DNA from: Grammothele lineata
Taxonomy: Eukaryota > Basidiomycota > Agaricomycetes > Polyporales > Polyporaceae
Assembly (NCBI GenBank): GCA_002150815.3
Contig: NDFF03000002.1
Location: 62,001 to 126,000 of the forward strand
Reading direction: 5' to 3'
DNA: 64,000 bases
Shown here: positions 23,202-33,643 of the stretch, one piece after another
Layout: the number at the start of each line of letters is the position of its first letter
How positions within the stretch are numbered: position 1 is the first letter of the stretch
Notes under the pieces: model-generated
What the model was told of the DNA's origin: nothing
Databases searched by the model: none
What the model saw: the letters and a program-made list of their open reading frames with translations, nothing else
Made by a program: the position numbers and the translations under genes

Positions 23202-23594
23202 TGGCGTCCCAAGACGAAGTAGCTGCGCTTATTGCTGCCTTTGACAGCTTGTGAGTACCCTGTTCAGACACCCATTGAAGTGCCACTTACCGAGTTGTTA
23301 GGAATGTCGCGGAGTACTTCGAGATTGCAACAATCGGCATGTACCGGGTTCGATCACGCTCCGAGTTGTGCTGACCCATGCCGCAGCATTCGTTCTCTAC
23401 GAGTACTTGATCACGATCTCCGAAGAAATCGGGCTATTCTGGAGGAAGAAGTTCACCGGGGCCGTTGCCCTTTTCATGGCCAACCGTTATCTCACATTAG
23501 CCTACTTCTTTTACGACATCATCAGCTTGACTGTTCCGATGTACAGCGGAAAAGTGAGTCCTTCACCCCACCCTGTAGGGCTATTACATGATAC
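23202..23594 (+). pseudogene. DUF6533 gene copy 3, 5' part, cut by the KDZ transposon
   Basis: Start MASQDEVAALIAAF at 23202, second exon VAEYFEIAT after a GT-AG intron, then a GC-AG intron (donor GCATGT) and the DUF6533 core FVLYEYLITISEEIGLFW with FTGAVALFMANRYLTLAYF, ending SGK before a GTGAGT donor at about 23554. The transposon begins about 41 nt inside this intron. The remaining exons lie 14.6 kb away at 38207-39689. The insertion is therefore intronic, and splicing across 14.6 kb is theoretically possible but unlikely to be efficient. All visible exons are open, which fits a recent disruption. Confidence 0.8.
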
Positions 23595-23975
23595 TACAGG
23601 AAATACCGCGCAGCGCGGTACAGTGTGCCCAGGAAATCCTGGGCCCTAACTCTCCTGCAGCCAACACGTCGGCCACTGACATGTCATTTACAGGAAATCT
23701 TGCTGCACTACTTCTAGCACCAGACACGTCGACCTCGGGCTCGTCCGTACTCGCTCGCCGCCGTCCCGACCCTCGCCGCGCTCCCCGCGATCCCCGGCAC
23801 ATCCCGCCCGCGATACCGCCCGCCGTCCCGCCCGCGCTCCCGCTCGCCGTCCCGCCCGCGATCCCGCCCGCCGTCCCGCCCGCGCTCCCGCCCGCCGCCG
23901 TCGCGCTCGTCGTCCCGTTCGCGGTCCCGCCCATCGTCCCGCTCGTCACGGTTGCGGTTACGCTTCTGTTCGTCG
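23595..23975 (+). repeat. left terminal inverted repeat (381 bp)
   Basis: Starts TACAGGAAATACCGCGC and matches the reverse complement of 37826-38206 over its whole length by eye. The tip holds two near-perfect palindromes: 23604-23620 (TACCGCGC-A-GCGCGGTA) and 23628-23643 (CCCAGGAAATCCTGGG). AGGAAAT occurs at 23598, 23631 and 23692. The inner part (about 23755-23935) is a CpG-dense run of CCCGCCCG-type subrepeats. Confidence 0.93.
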
Positions 23976-24268
23976 TCGCGAATCGCGTCTGCGCTACTCT
24001 TCGTTGCGGTTGTGCTCGCCGCGTTCATTGCGTCCGGGCGGTCGCGGTTGCGGTCGCGGGCTGCCGTCGGGCGCGCTCCTTGGCGCGGTCGCAGTCGCGT
24101 CGGGTGCCCTCGCCATCGCGTCTGGGACAGCACTCGTGTGGACTGATGCCGGGTCATATGCGGCGTTCGCCGTCGCTGTGCAAGTCGATACTAGGGTCGT
24201 CAGTGAAGATGCCAGGGGGTAGCTGAGGCGCGCTCATGCCTGAGAGCTGCTAGTGCTGAGCGTGAATG

Positions 24269-25144
24269 GACACGGGGTTGTTGCCAGCGACGTTGAGAGC
24301 GTGCGCTGGGAACGTCGAGGTCGTCCGAGTCCGAGTCGTTGTAGAAGGGACATGGGGTTGTTGCCAGCGACGTTGAGAGCGCGCGCTGGGAACGCCGAGC
24401 GAGTCCGAGTCCGAGTCGTTGTAGAAGGGACATGGGGTTGTTGCCAGCGCGGCCAGCGACGTTGAGAGCGCGCGCTGGGAATGTCGAGATCGTCCAAGTC
24501 CGAGTCGTTGTAGAAGGGACATGGGGTTGTTGCCAGCGCGGCCAGCGACGTTGAGAGCGCGCGCTGGGAACGCCGAGGTCGTCCGAGTCCGAGTCGTTGT
24601 AGAAGGGACATGGGGTTGTTGCCAGCGACGTTGAGAGCGCGCGCTGGGAACGCCGAGGTCGTCCGAGTCCGAGTCGTTGTAGAAGGGACATGGGGTTGTT
24701 GCCAGCGCGGCCAGCGACGTTGAGAGCGCGCGCTGGGAATGTCGAGATCGTCCAAGTCCGAGTCGTTGTAGAAGGGACATGGGGTTGTTGCCAGCGCGGC
24801 CAGCGACGTTGAGAGCGCGCGCTGGGAACGCCGAGGTCGTCCGAGTCCGAGTCGTTGTAGAAGGGACATGGGGTTGTTGCCAGCGACGTTGAGAGCGCGC
24901 GCTGGGAACGCCGAGGTCGTCCGAGTCCGAGTCGTTGTAGAAGGGACATGGGGTTGTTGCCAGCGCGGCCAGCGACGTTGAGAGCGCGCGCTGGGAATGT
25001 CGAGATCGTCCAAGTCCGAGTCGTTGTAGAAGGGACATGGGGTTGTTGCCAGCGCGGCCAGCGACGTTGAGAGCGCGCGCTGGGAACGCCGAGCGAGTCC
25101 AAGTCCGAGTCGTTGTAGAAGGGACATGGGGTTGTTGCCAGCGA
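24269..25144. repeat. minisatellite, about eleven 80/89-bp units with a 258-bp higher-order period
   Basis: Units start with GACATGGGGTTGTTGCCAGC at about 24269, 24349, 24429, 24518, 24607, 24687, 24776, 24865, 24945, 25034 and 25123 (the last is partial). The 89-bp units have an extra CGGCCAGCG. From 24429 the units recur as triplets (89, 89, 80), the first of each triplet carrying AATGTCGAGATCGTCCAAG. The array is CpG-rich and free of stops in all three minus-strand frames, which produces three long artificial reading frames. It lies just inside the left inverted repeat. Confidence 0.9.
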
Positions 25145-25593
25145 ATCGCCCCGGAGTGTCTCGGCATCTCTCGTCATCATGTCAGTAGCGCCCACGGCGT
25201 CGCCATTGTGAATGTAGACTTACCTCAGAAGCATCACATGCAAGTCTTGATATCGAACCCGCCCAGGAACTTGAAGGGGGTGTGCAGGAAATGGTATTCG
25301 ATTAGAAAGCTGTAATACGAGGCTAATTACAATTCGAGTAACTTAGTATACGGAAGGTAAGCGAATTAAAACGTGACTAAACAAGCGACGCAGTGTGTGT
25401 ACGAAACTTTCAAGTCATAGTTAGCATGCTGCATAAGATATAAACAGCGGGGATTACGGAGGGCGATACGGAGGAGACGGCATAGGAAAGGTTGATTGAA
25501 TATGATATAATGTGCCACGGTGTACTATGCGATCCAAGTCCGGAAACGGCGTGCCGGCGGTAGCCGGTGGGACCGGAGCGAAGCCTGGGCCCA
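25145..25593. other. non-coding spacer inside the transposon
   Basis: AT-richer stretch between the minisatellite and the stop of the minus-strand accessory gene; probably its 3' untranslated region. No gene seen. Confidence 0.4.
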
Positions 25594-28500
25594 TTAACGA
25601 CGTCGGCGCTTCGCCTTCGACGACTCGCCGTCTTTGGACTTTCCGGGGGCAGGCCGTTTCCTGTAAGTAGTTTAGAGAAATAAAGAAAACGGCGCTGAAG
25701 AGAACTTACCCAGCAAAAGTCGCTACGCCACGCGCTTCGACGCATTTCAGGACCTCGACGAACGCGATCCGAGCCTCTTCGACAGCATCGTCCCAACCGC
25801 CGTGGCTGGCCTGGGCGGTTTCCTTCTCGAGTGCCGCCCGCCACCAGGCCAGACCGAGGACGAAAAGCTGGATCCCGTCCTTTCCAGTGACGAAGAGCTT
25901 CGACCAATCGCAAGTCGACAGTCCAACGCCCTCGCGCGAAGACGCGAGAGCGTCGCCGGCCTCCGAGCGATTGGGGAGGTTGGAGCGCCACCAGCTCCAC
26001 CACGCTGCACTAAACTTCGCGATGTTGCCGATCTTCTGATCGCGATATGGCCGCGCACGCTTCATCCATGCCCCTACCTCTTCCGGACGGTTGCTCGTAG
26101 GGTTACGGAGTTTACCATAGGCGGTAAACTTGATCGCGCGCTCGACCGCAGTGAAAGTTTCGACGAGGTGGAACCATGGACGGCCCCAGTCGCGCTCCTC
26201 CTCGCCGAGGAGGTACTGGAACATATGGTGTTGATCCATAGAACAACCCTCGGTGTTGAGGTCGTCGAGTTCATCGGCGGGGTCCGTTCGGGTGGCGGGG
26301 AGAGGCGCTGAAGCCCACGGCGGGGAAGGCGGGTCGTAGGTGATGTCCTGGAATTGAGCCAAGACCGCCGAGATTGACGTTCCCGGGCTTCCACCCGAAG
26401 AGGAAGCGGCGGAGGTCCTGCGACCGGGGTTTGAAGCCTTCTTCGATGCGCGCGACGTCGAGCTCGACGCGATCGTCGCTCCACCTGCTGCGCGTGGCGT
26501 GACCGTCGTCGGGCGCGATGTTTGCGCTGCGTCGCCCGCATGTGAGCTTGCGCGCGTCTTGGTCTGCTTCCGTGCTGGCGCCTTTGAACGAGGAGATGCC
26601 GATGTGTTGCCGGATGAGGGAGGCTGCTGGATATCGACTCGTAAGAGAGACCCGGACAGGACGAAGGGGGAGGGGGGGCCTTGTGGAACGTTGGCACCGA
26701 GGGATATAGGGCTTCCGAGAGGCTCCGTGCCAACGGGAGGCTCCGCAGCTAAGGCCAACCTGTTCGTCGACGACGAAGGCGTACCTCGGGAGGATGGGGT
26801 CTTCGGGGGCATACTCGAGGCAGCCCGAGGCAGCTGGGGAGAAGGAGACGCGGTCGACGGTGTCCGAGTCCCGGAACCCGACGGCGTTGAAGGGTTTCTT
26901 GGTCCCGCAGGCTTCCTCGGGGTCTTCAGCGCGCGTACTGCAGGTGCCAAGTCGGCCGATGCCGAGAAGGTGCTGCGCAAAGGACTCGGAAAGGCTGGTG
27001 CCGAAGGCGTCCGAGCCTTTGACACGAGGCTAACAGAGGGAATAACTGGAGCAGAGGCGGTGCGAGGGCGTGGCTGCTGTGGCACGGCAGGAGCGGGGGT
27101 CTTAGCCAGATTGGAAGTGGTGGGAGCCGGTAAGCTTTCGGAGGGGCCCGACGAGCTTGCAGTCGTAGTTGACGACGTGTCGGTGCCGCTAGGCAGCGCG
27201 GATGAGGCGACACTCGGCCCAACGCTTGATCGCGAGACAGCGGGGGAGGAGGGGGTATCCGGTAGGGAAGGACGAGGGGTTGGTGGAATCGCCTGATTGG
27301 TTTGGATAGAGGTGGACGGCGACGGCGTCCCTCGAGGGTTGTGGTCCTCCAAGCCGTCAACATCTTCCGGCGTGAACACGCGATCTTGGCATTCGCTCTC
27401 CGCTGTCGACATGCCACATACACATCAGTTCTATCCGCAAATTTACGCAGCAGAAAGCGAAACTTACAGAATGAGGCATGGCCAAAACGCACAAGCGATT
27501 TACAAGCCGCTTCGTATCCCACCGGGTCGTGCTCTGGCCATGACTTCGGGGCAAGGCCCTTAGTCTTGCCCGAATTCACGCTATACGTTGCGCGATTGTA
27601 AGCGAAACGAAACTAGTATGCAGTGGAGGAAACACGTACCTCTGTACCTCCATCGTACCCTGATTACTAGGCCCAGTGAGAAAGATGCTGACGTTTCGCC
27701 CGATCCGTTTCCCCACGTAGTCGGTGAACGGACCGAGCCAATGTTCAGCGAGTTCCAGCTCTCTGCGGCACATAGGTAAGCGTAGCGTTGACTGGGCGTA
27801 GCAGACGGACTTACTCGTGATAGCGCTGCGCTGACCGCCCCTCGCCGGTGTCGCCGTCCGATAGACCGGCCTGCCACGAGGCTAGCGCCTCCTCGTAGTC
27901 GGCCTGGAGCTGCTCCTTGAGCTCCCGCTTGAATTCCTCCTTCTCCGCGTCGAAGTGCGCCTTCGTGATGTCGTTCTGGATGACAACACGCTTCGGGCAG
28001 GGCTGGCCCTTCGCGCTCGCGGTCTGGACGAGAGCGGGATACGTGCTGTCGACGAGCGGCTTGATGCGAGATCGATAGTAAAGACGTTGATAGTACTGGA
28101 CGAGGCCCGGGCGGCGAGGCGCCTTTGAATTCTGCTTCCAGAAGCCGTTGAGGATCTTCGTGAGAGCGCTGATCTGGGTCACCTTGAGCGACTTCGTCCC
28201 GTGATACCGGAACCATCGCGCAATTTGCTGGAAAAGAGTCGTCAGCACGCGCAGGTAGACATCACAATGGACGTAGTAAATACCCCGCGCAACTTGATGT
28301 AGACGAGGTTGCGGTTAGCGATCTCTTCGTTGTTGAGTCCCTCGTGGGCAAGGACGGCGTCAAGATCGTCTTCCGAAGCTTCTGGAACTTCTACGCGATC
28401 GTCATCGTGGGCGGCCGCGCGCTCCCAGGTGAACGTCTTGATCCAGTGCTTGGTGACCGCGGAGTAGAAATCGAGGATATCGCCCTTGTCCCTGGCCTCC

Positions 28501-28628
28501 GTCCACTTGGGGATGCGACGGTGAAGGTACTTGTACCGCGCCCCCTTGGCCCATCGGCGTCCGTCGTCGTTGGCAGCGTCGTCGACGGTGGCCTTCTCCT
28601 TGGACTTCGATTTGTTGGACGGCGGCAT
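25594..28628 (-). CDS. accessory gene of the KDZ element, unknown function (917 residues)
   Basis: Six exons: 28284-28628, 27815-28227, 27640-27762, 27468-27580, 25710-27402 and 25594-25660; all phases agree. The first intron has a weak GTATTT donor. The first four exons encode a basic, helix-rich N-terminal region (WFRYHGTKSLKV, RPGLVQYYQRLYY, then GKTKGLAPKSWPE and YEAACKSLVRFGHA). A 250-residue Ser/Pro/Thr-rich disordered section follows. The C-terminal part has a Trp-rich module (RPWFHLVETFTAVERA, MKRARPY, FSAAWWSWWR, GKDGIQLFVLGLAWWRAAL) that resembles a domain common in Agaricomycete hypothetical proteins; I know no name or function for it. The extreme C-terminus KAKRRRR could be a nuclear localisation signal. 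Divergent from the next gene across a 400-bp shared promoter. Confidence 0.75.
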
Positions 28629-29029
28629 GACGAGAAGCAAAGGCGGAGATGCGCTGAGTAGACGGAGAATGTGGGGGCGTGGGGAGGAGTCGCTGCGGGA
28701 GCCGAGCTAGGAATGGTAAGTAGTAATACGAGTGGCTGTCTTTAGACGCCCGGGAAGTGTCTAACCCCAACCGTGACTAGGCGCGCTCTCATCGGCTATG
28801 CGCACTCGCTCGCTAGTGTCAGGCAGACGTCGTTCTCGAGCCAAACAGAAGGCAACTGCGGTGGGTGGTCCGTGCGTGGAAACTATGGCCTCCGATTTCT
28901 GCCGCTCACCGAACTGTCTATTTAAGATGCGCGCAAACCGCAGTGTAGGGGTGCAGGTCATCTTTGATCTGGACGTCTCATCCCCCCCGCTCTCTTCTCT
29001 CGTGCGCACCACAGTCCACTGTTTTTGCA
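28629..29029. promoter_or_regulatory. bidirectional promoter region inside the transposon
   Basis: Separates two divergent accessory genes. On the plus strand TATTTAAG at 28919-28926 lies 104 nt upstream of the ATG at 29030. No clear TATA was found for the minus-strand gene. Confidence 0.45.
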
Positions 29030-30227
29030 ATGTCTACGCCCTCGTCTGACCATAGTGACGACGAGTACGTATTCACGGGGCGGGAGTCGGCTACCAGCAC
29101 TGCCTCGACTCCTGAGCCATCTCCGTCGCCCGTGTCACCCGTGTATGTACCCCAAGGGGATCACGTTACGTACGATATGGCGGAGAACGCCTACAGATAT
29201 TGTGCGCACAGCATTAACTGTTTCACTTATTTTTTTTCTGATCTTTCTTGGCAGGCTTGGAGGGTTTCGTGTGCATAGGCCCCATCGGACACCCCGTCTG
29301 CGGGAACGATCGCAAAATCTTTGATCGGCTTCGTCGCGAGTGTCCTACCGACGCTAAACTGGGGTGGTAAGCTGCGTTATGATACTTTTGATTGCATTGC
29401 TCGGCTACTTATGACAAGCGTTCATTATTACCCAGGTTCGAGAAGGCCTGCGAGGAGCGCTTCTTCGATACGAAGCTGTGGGATGAGCGCTGGGCTTCTC
29501 CCAACCCGTCGCTAAAGGATATCCGCTACGTAGTCTATCGCGGACGTCGTGGTCCCATCGTACGCGAGAAGTGGTAGGTGTGCTCTGGGGCTACGTCTTA
29601 CTTCATAGTACTAATGTCATGTTGGGGTTTAGGGAACAGATGGCCGACGACGTCGTAGGCGTGCAGGGGAGCCTCTACGAGATGTGCACGTCGGTGGTGG
29701 AAGCTCGCCTGCGCATGATCCAAGCCTGGACTGTGCCGGGGCTGTTGGCGACCATCCCGTCGACTTCGATCCGCGGCGAGACAATGTCTGATTGGCTCTC
29801 AGCCCTGACTGTGGGGACGTTTCATACGCTCTCCGTTCCGGAAGCGGACAAAACAGCTCCATGGCAGCCCATCCCGCCGTCCATTGTCGACATTCCCGAC
29901 GACATACTCGATGCCACGCCGCCGCTGCGCCGTCAGTGGCGCTGGTACACTCCGGATCGCCCGAGGCCGACCCTCGCATACGAGCCTAACAGCTGGACTC
30001 GGTTGCAGGTGCGTCCTGTCGCCGGCCACACCCGAGCGCTCCCTTTGCCACCTTGGCGTCGTCGTGTGACTACGCGTGCCCTGACCAATTCTTCGCCGTC
30101 GAACTGGGCTTCACAGCGGATGATCCAGCCGCCTTCCTTGTCGGCTGTGGGAGCTTCTGGGTCGGGCGACGTTCACACTGCGGTCAACCGCGGCGTCACT
30201 CCCTGGGTCTATCCGGGCCGTCAGTGA
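29030..30227 (+). CDS. second accessory gene of the KDZ element, unknown function (338 residues)
   Basis: Four exons, 29030-29201, 29255-29366, 29436-29573 and 29633-30227, phases consistent. The start MSTPSSDHSDDEYVF is acidic and Ser-rich. The middle contains a possible small cysteine-containing module (YCLEGFVCIGPIGHPVCGND, then RRECPTDAKLGW) and a charged helical stretch (ACEERFFDTKLWDERW). The C-terminal third is Pro/Arg-rich and low in complexity. I do not recognise the family. Its place between TIRs beside the transposase and TET/JBP genes suggests it moves with the element; comparison with other KDZ copies would show whether it is a constant passenger. Confidence 0.72.
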
Positions 30228-30635
30228 GTGTCCAGGGATAAGTGCATGTAATAGTCATTAATGTATATGTTTTAGTGGTACTTGGCCGAAGGCACGCTCG
30301 CTCATGGCCGAGGAGCGAGTGTTTCCGTCGTTCGGTGCTGCACTGGATTCGTTTGGCGAGGCGATCCACAGTGGGCAGGTTTTTAGTCCACGGGAAGCAG
30401 GTTTTTAGCCCCGTTAACATGATGTATACGTGTTTTTGTATGATATGGTTAGCAATCATATGTCGTACTATGTCGCCCCAGCTGCTGTATTCGGAGGCAA
30501 AATATAGTGCCAGTATCGCAACCTGTGTGAATGTCTGTACAAAATGCTGCGCTGAATAGTTCATGCCCGAGAGCGAATTCAGACTTGTTCGCGATATAGC
30601 TCAAGCCTCAAGCTTGCAGTGTATTTCTGCTAGGT

Positions 30636-30867
30636 CCGCAGATGCTCCGCTACGCTCGCATTATATACATTGAGTATCTCAGCTAGGCCCGCAGATGCTC
30701 CGCTACGCTCGCATTATATGGCCTGAGTAGTAGTATGGCCCGCGGATGCTCCGCTACGCTCGCATTATATCCACTAGTGTCTCTGCTGAGCCCGCAGATG
30801 CTCCGCTACGCTCGCATTATATGCCCTTAGTATGGCCCGCAGATGCTCCGCTACGCTCGCATTATAT
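30636..30867. repeat. five spaced copies of a 31-bp motif
   Basis: CCGCAGATGCTCCGCTACGC followed by TCGCATTATAT occurs at 30636, 30689, 30740, 30792 and 30837 (one copy has CGG for CAG). The spacing is 53, 51, 52 and 45 bp, with unrelated spacers. It lies in the 1.4-kb non-coding gap between the second accessory gene and the TET/JBP gene. Regular spacing suggests a protein-binding array; nothing identifies the binder. Confidence 0.85.
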
Positions 30868-31662
30868 ACAGTAATACTCTTACAGGGCGAGTGCAAGGGG
30901 CCAGCAATAAGGCGCGGCACAGACACCGACTCTCAGCCACGCGCCTGAGTGGTCGCTGAACCAGTGGGTATGGGACGGCTGGACAGCGAGTTGCCGCGAC
31001 AGCCGCGGCCTGATGATGTCCGACTCCGAGTCGACGCGTCTCGCATAGGGACCTGTGGGATGCCCGGCCCAGCGAACGAGCTCGCCTCATGGATATAGAA
31101 TTGACTAAATGTTAGCTAGAGAGCAGGCACAAAGCGCGGCGCATGGATATCTAAAGGTACGTACGCATTCAAGTAAAGTTACTGACTCCGGGATTCGGAC
31201 TTACGGCCTCACAGCAGCCTGAGTGAGCGGTGCGCGGCCCGACTCTAACGGGGCGCTTAATGCGCGGCGACCAAACAAGGCCTATTTGGCTACCTTGTTG
31301 AAAGTCACGAGCGGCCGTCTCGCCTGTTTAAAGTATCAGGGGAGGCGCGCTCAGCCACCCGCCCTTCCCCCTTACTTCGCGTCTTTAGTCCCCCATCCCT
31401 GCGTCTTCGCTCGCTCTTCTCTACGTTCTCGCCATCTTCTGAGCGTGTTTCAGGTCAGTCCTCTCCTCGCGCTGCGCCTTCCGTGGAGCGCGCTTCCACT
31501 TCGTTCTCGCTGCTGGACGGGCCACCCCAGGCCTGATAAGTGGGAGGACGCTGTGGCGCGCTGCTATTACGCCTGGCGCGGCGCACGTCGTCACCTGCGT
31601 TGCTATGGATGGCTGAAGCACCCTCTCCCTTTCAGGTTATCTTTGGGCCGTGTTGCGCAAGG
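30868..31662. other. upstream region of the TET/JBP gene
   Basis: Non-coding as far as I can judge, but upstream exons of the TET/JBP gene cannot be excluded: pyrimidine tracts ending in CAG at about 31451 and 31635 look like acceptor sites, so the transcript may begin further upstream with untranslated exons. Confidence 0.4.
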
Positions 31663-33439
31663 ATGTCTTCACCGGTTCGTCCCCTCTTTCCTCGCGCGCT
31701 CTGCCCGCCTCGCTGCTCGCTGATGGGCACATTCTATCTTCTCAGGCGTGCCCAGCTCGCATCGACTCGCCCTATCACGCCATCGTGGTCAACATCGACG
31801 CGTTATCCTTGGTTCGCGACGCGCTGCAAGATCCAAACCGGGGGTCGGAGGATGTCGCACTGGAGCCCCTCTTATCCGCTGCGACAGGTACGCCCTCGGC
31901 TTCTTTTCCAGCGCCGATTCCCCTCGAAGACTGGTTCGATGGGCCCCTCTCCCCACTTCCGGCTCGCTATCTGTCCCCCGATCTCTCGCCGTCGCTTTCC
32001 CCGCTCTCCCTCGAAGATCCTCCGTCCTTCGACGGCTCCTCCCCTGGGCCATCAACAGCGCCACACCCCTCGGATGACGCAGACCATCCCTCCCCGGTCG
32101 TCCTGCTGCCTGCCGCTCCCGGGCCTTCGGGCCAGCGTCCCAAGAACCGGGAACAGCGGCGAAAGAAGGAGGACAAGTCAGCGAAGAGAGCGGGGAAGAG
32201 GCGAAAGGAGAAGGAGTCACGGTATGGCGGAAAACCGAGGTCTTCGGCATTCAAGAGCCTGTCGGCTGTCAGCGTCATCAAGACCGACCACTCCGCGCGA
32301 GGGCTTCCAGTCGCCAAAGGGGGCTTCATTGGGAGGCGGCAGCGAGGGCTGACGGCGGAGACCTGGACGTTGGACCGAGTTCGTAAGGAGGGCATTCCCG
32401 TCTACGAGTGGGATGGCAGGTACGTTCCTGTCTGTTCCACCGCCCTACGCCATCCTCATGTGCACAGGTCTATCATGGTGCTTGTGGACGTCGATGGCCG
32501 CATCATAGCTCTCTTCGCCGGCCGTCCCCTTGGGAAAGATTTCGACGCGGTCATTGGAGAGATCAGCCGCCTTCTTGAGAGGGCGCGGCAGAGATGCCGT
32601 TTTACTCCGGCCCAGTTGGACCATAAGCGGGGGCGCCATGCGGCGTTGGCGAAGGGCGTTACTCATGGCACGGGTACACAGGTGCGTGGCATTCGCTTGG
32701 TGTGGCGAGTCCTCACGAACTGCTGTGTAGCGACCAGGAGTCATCCACAACACTCGCCGGAACGCGGCCGTCCTCGAGGAGCTATGCGGGGAGCCTTCTA
32801 TCCAGCGTGTAGCTGCGTATGGAAGTAGTGAGTTGTATTCGTGGGTCGCGTTTTGTGCTATACTTACGTGGTGTAGGTTTGCTTGCGTCTTTCGCTCCCC
32901 GTGTCTTCGGACAGATGCGGACAAAGATGATGCAGGTTTTTGAGCATCACCGGTTCCCCTTGAACTTCGCGCGCAGCATCTACCCCGCCGTTACGTTCAA
33001 CTTCGGCCCCGTCACTGTATGTCATCCCCACGTCGATGCTGCGAACGACCCGGTCAACTGGTGCCATATCACCGCGTTCGGCCGATTCGACTCGAAGAAG
33101 GGAGGCCATATCCTCCTCCTGAAGCCCCGCATGGCAGTTGAGTTCCCTCCGGGAGCTAACGTCATGATCCCGTCCTCTGTCGTACCGCACGCAAATGTGG
33201 CGATCCAGCCGGGAGAAACACGTCAATCGATGACTCAGTACTGTGCGGGTGGCCTGTTGCGATGGGCCGAATGCGGCTTCCAGACCCTCAAAGACTTCTC
33301 CACGAAGGATCCCGTCGGCTGCGCGGAGTTTGAAGCGCGTCTTCCTGCGAGAACTTTAGAACGCGTAGGTCTGTTCTCGATGTTGGATGGTCTGGAGCAG
33401 GACCGTGCTGCGTTCAGCCGAGGGGAGTTCGACGGTTGA
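31663..33439 (+). CDS. TET/JBP family 2-oxoglutarate/Fe(II) dioxygenase carried by the transposon
   Basis: Family members oxidise 5-methylcytosine (TET) or thymine (JBP) in DNA. Exons 31663-31674, 31746-32419, 32468-32681, 32731-32827 and 32877-33439, phases consistent, give 519 residues. The N-terminal 200 residues are Ser/Pro-rich, followed by a basic stretch (EQRRKKEDKSAKRAGKRRK) that may bind DNA or direct nuclear import. The catalytic domain starts with MVLVDVDGRIIALFAGRP. The double-stranded beta-helix core follows: FNFGPVTVCHPHVDAANDP (iron ligands H384 and D386), GGHILLLKPRMAVEFPPG, VVPHANVAIQPGETRQS (iron ligand H437 and 2-oxoglutarate Arg 448), and TQYCAGGLLRWAECG. All ligands expected of the family are present. 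The first 12-nt exon (MSSP) is the least certain part; the true start could lie elsewhere upstream. Confidence 0.85.
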
Positions 33440-33601
33440 GTCACCGTTTGTCCGCATGGGGGCTGCTGTAGTAGTAAAGGTGCGTGTATTGTCCGCGTTG
33501 TGGGGCTTCGTTAACGTCGTCTCTGCGTAATAGATCCCATGTATGTCTGCCGATAACAGGCAATGATACACGCGGCATCCACTAGCCGGGATGCATCTCC
33601 G

Positions 33602-33608
33602 TATAAAG
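33602..33608 (+). promoter_or_regulatory. TATA box of the KDZ transposase gene
   Basis: TATAAAG lies 42 nt before the transposase ATG at 33644 and 163 nt after the TET/JBP stop, so the two genes are very tightly spaced but have separate promoters. Confidence 0.6.
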
Positions 33609-33643
33609 GTCAAGGCTCTGGTGCCTTCGCTGTCTAACCCAAT

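Noticed and set aside
23588..24226. Long Pro/Ala-rich frame in the left inverted repeat and its twin on the minus strand at the right end
   Set aside because: It follows the CCCGCCCG subrepeats of the terminal repeat; translation is low-complexity and the frame ends differ outside the repeat.
24200..25195. Three overlapping minus-strand open frames of about 300 codons with repetitive products
   Set aside because: They are a by-product of a stop-free CpG-rich minisatellite; the products are Arg/Ser/Pro repeats in all three frames and have no start context or splice support.
30636..30867. CRISPR-like appearance (31-bp repeats with about 20-bp spacers)
   Set aside because: The context is a eukaryotic transposon; there are no cas genes, only five copies, and the spacers share partial words. 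Treated as an interspersed motif array.
31180..31260. tRNA-like stretch on the minus strand with a B-box resemblance (AAGTCCGAATCC)
   Set aside because: No T stem can be formed and no acceptor stem is found, so not called as a tRNA.
31886..31910. A GTACGC...CCAG pair that could be an intron in the TET/JBP gene
   Set aside because: Only about 24 nt long, shorter than any other intron in the window, and the frame reads through without a stop.
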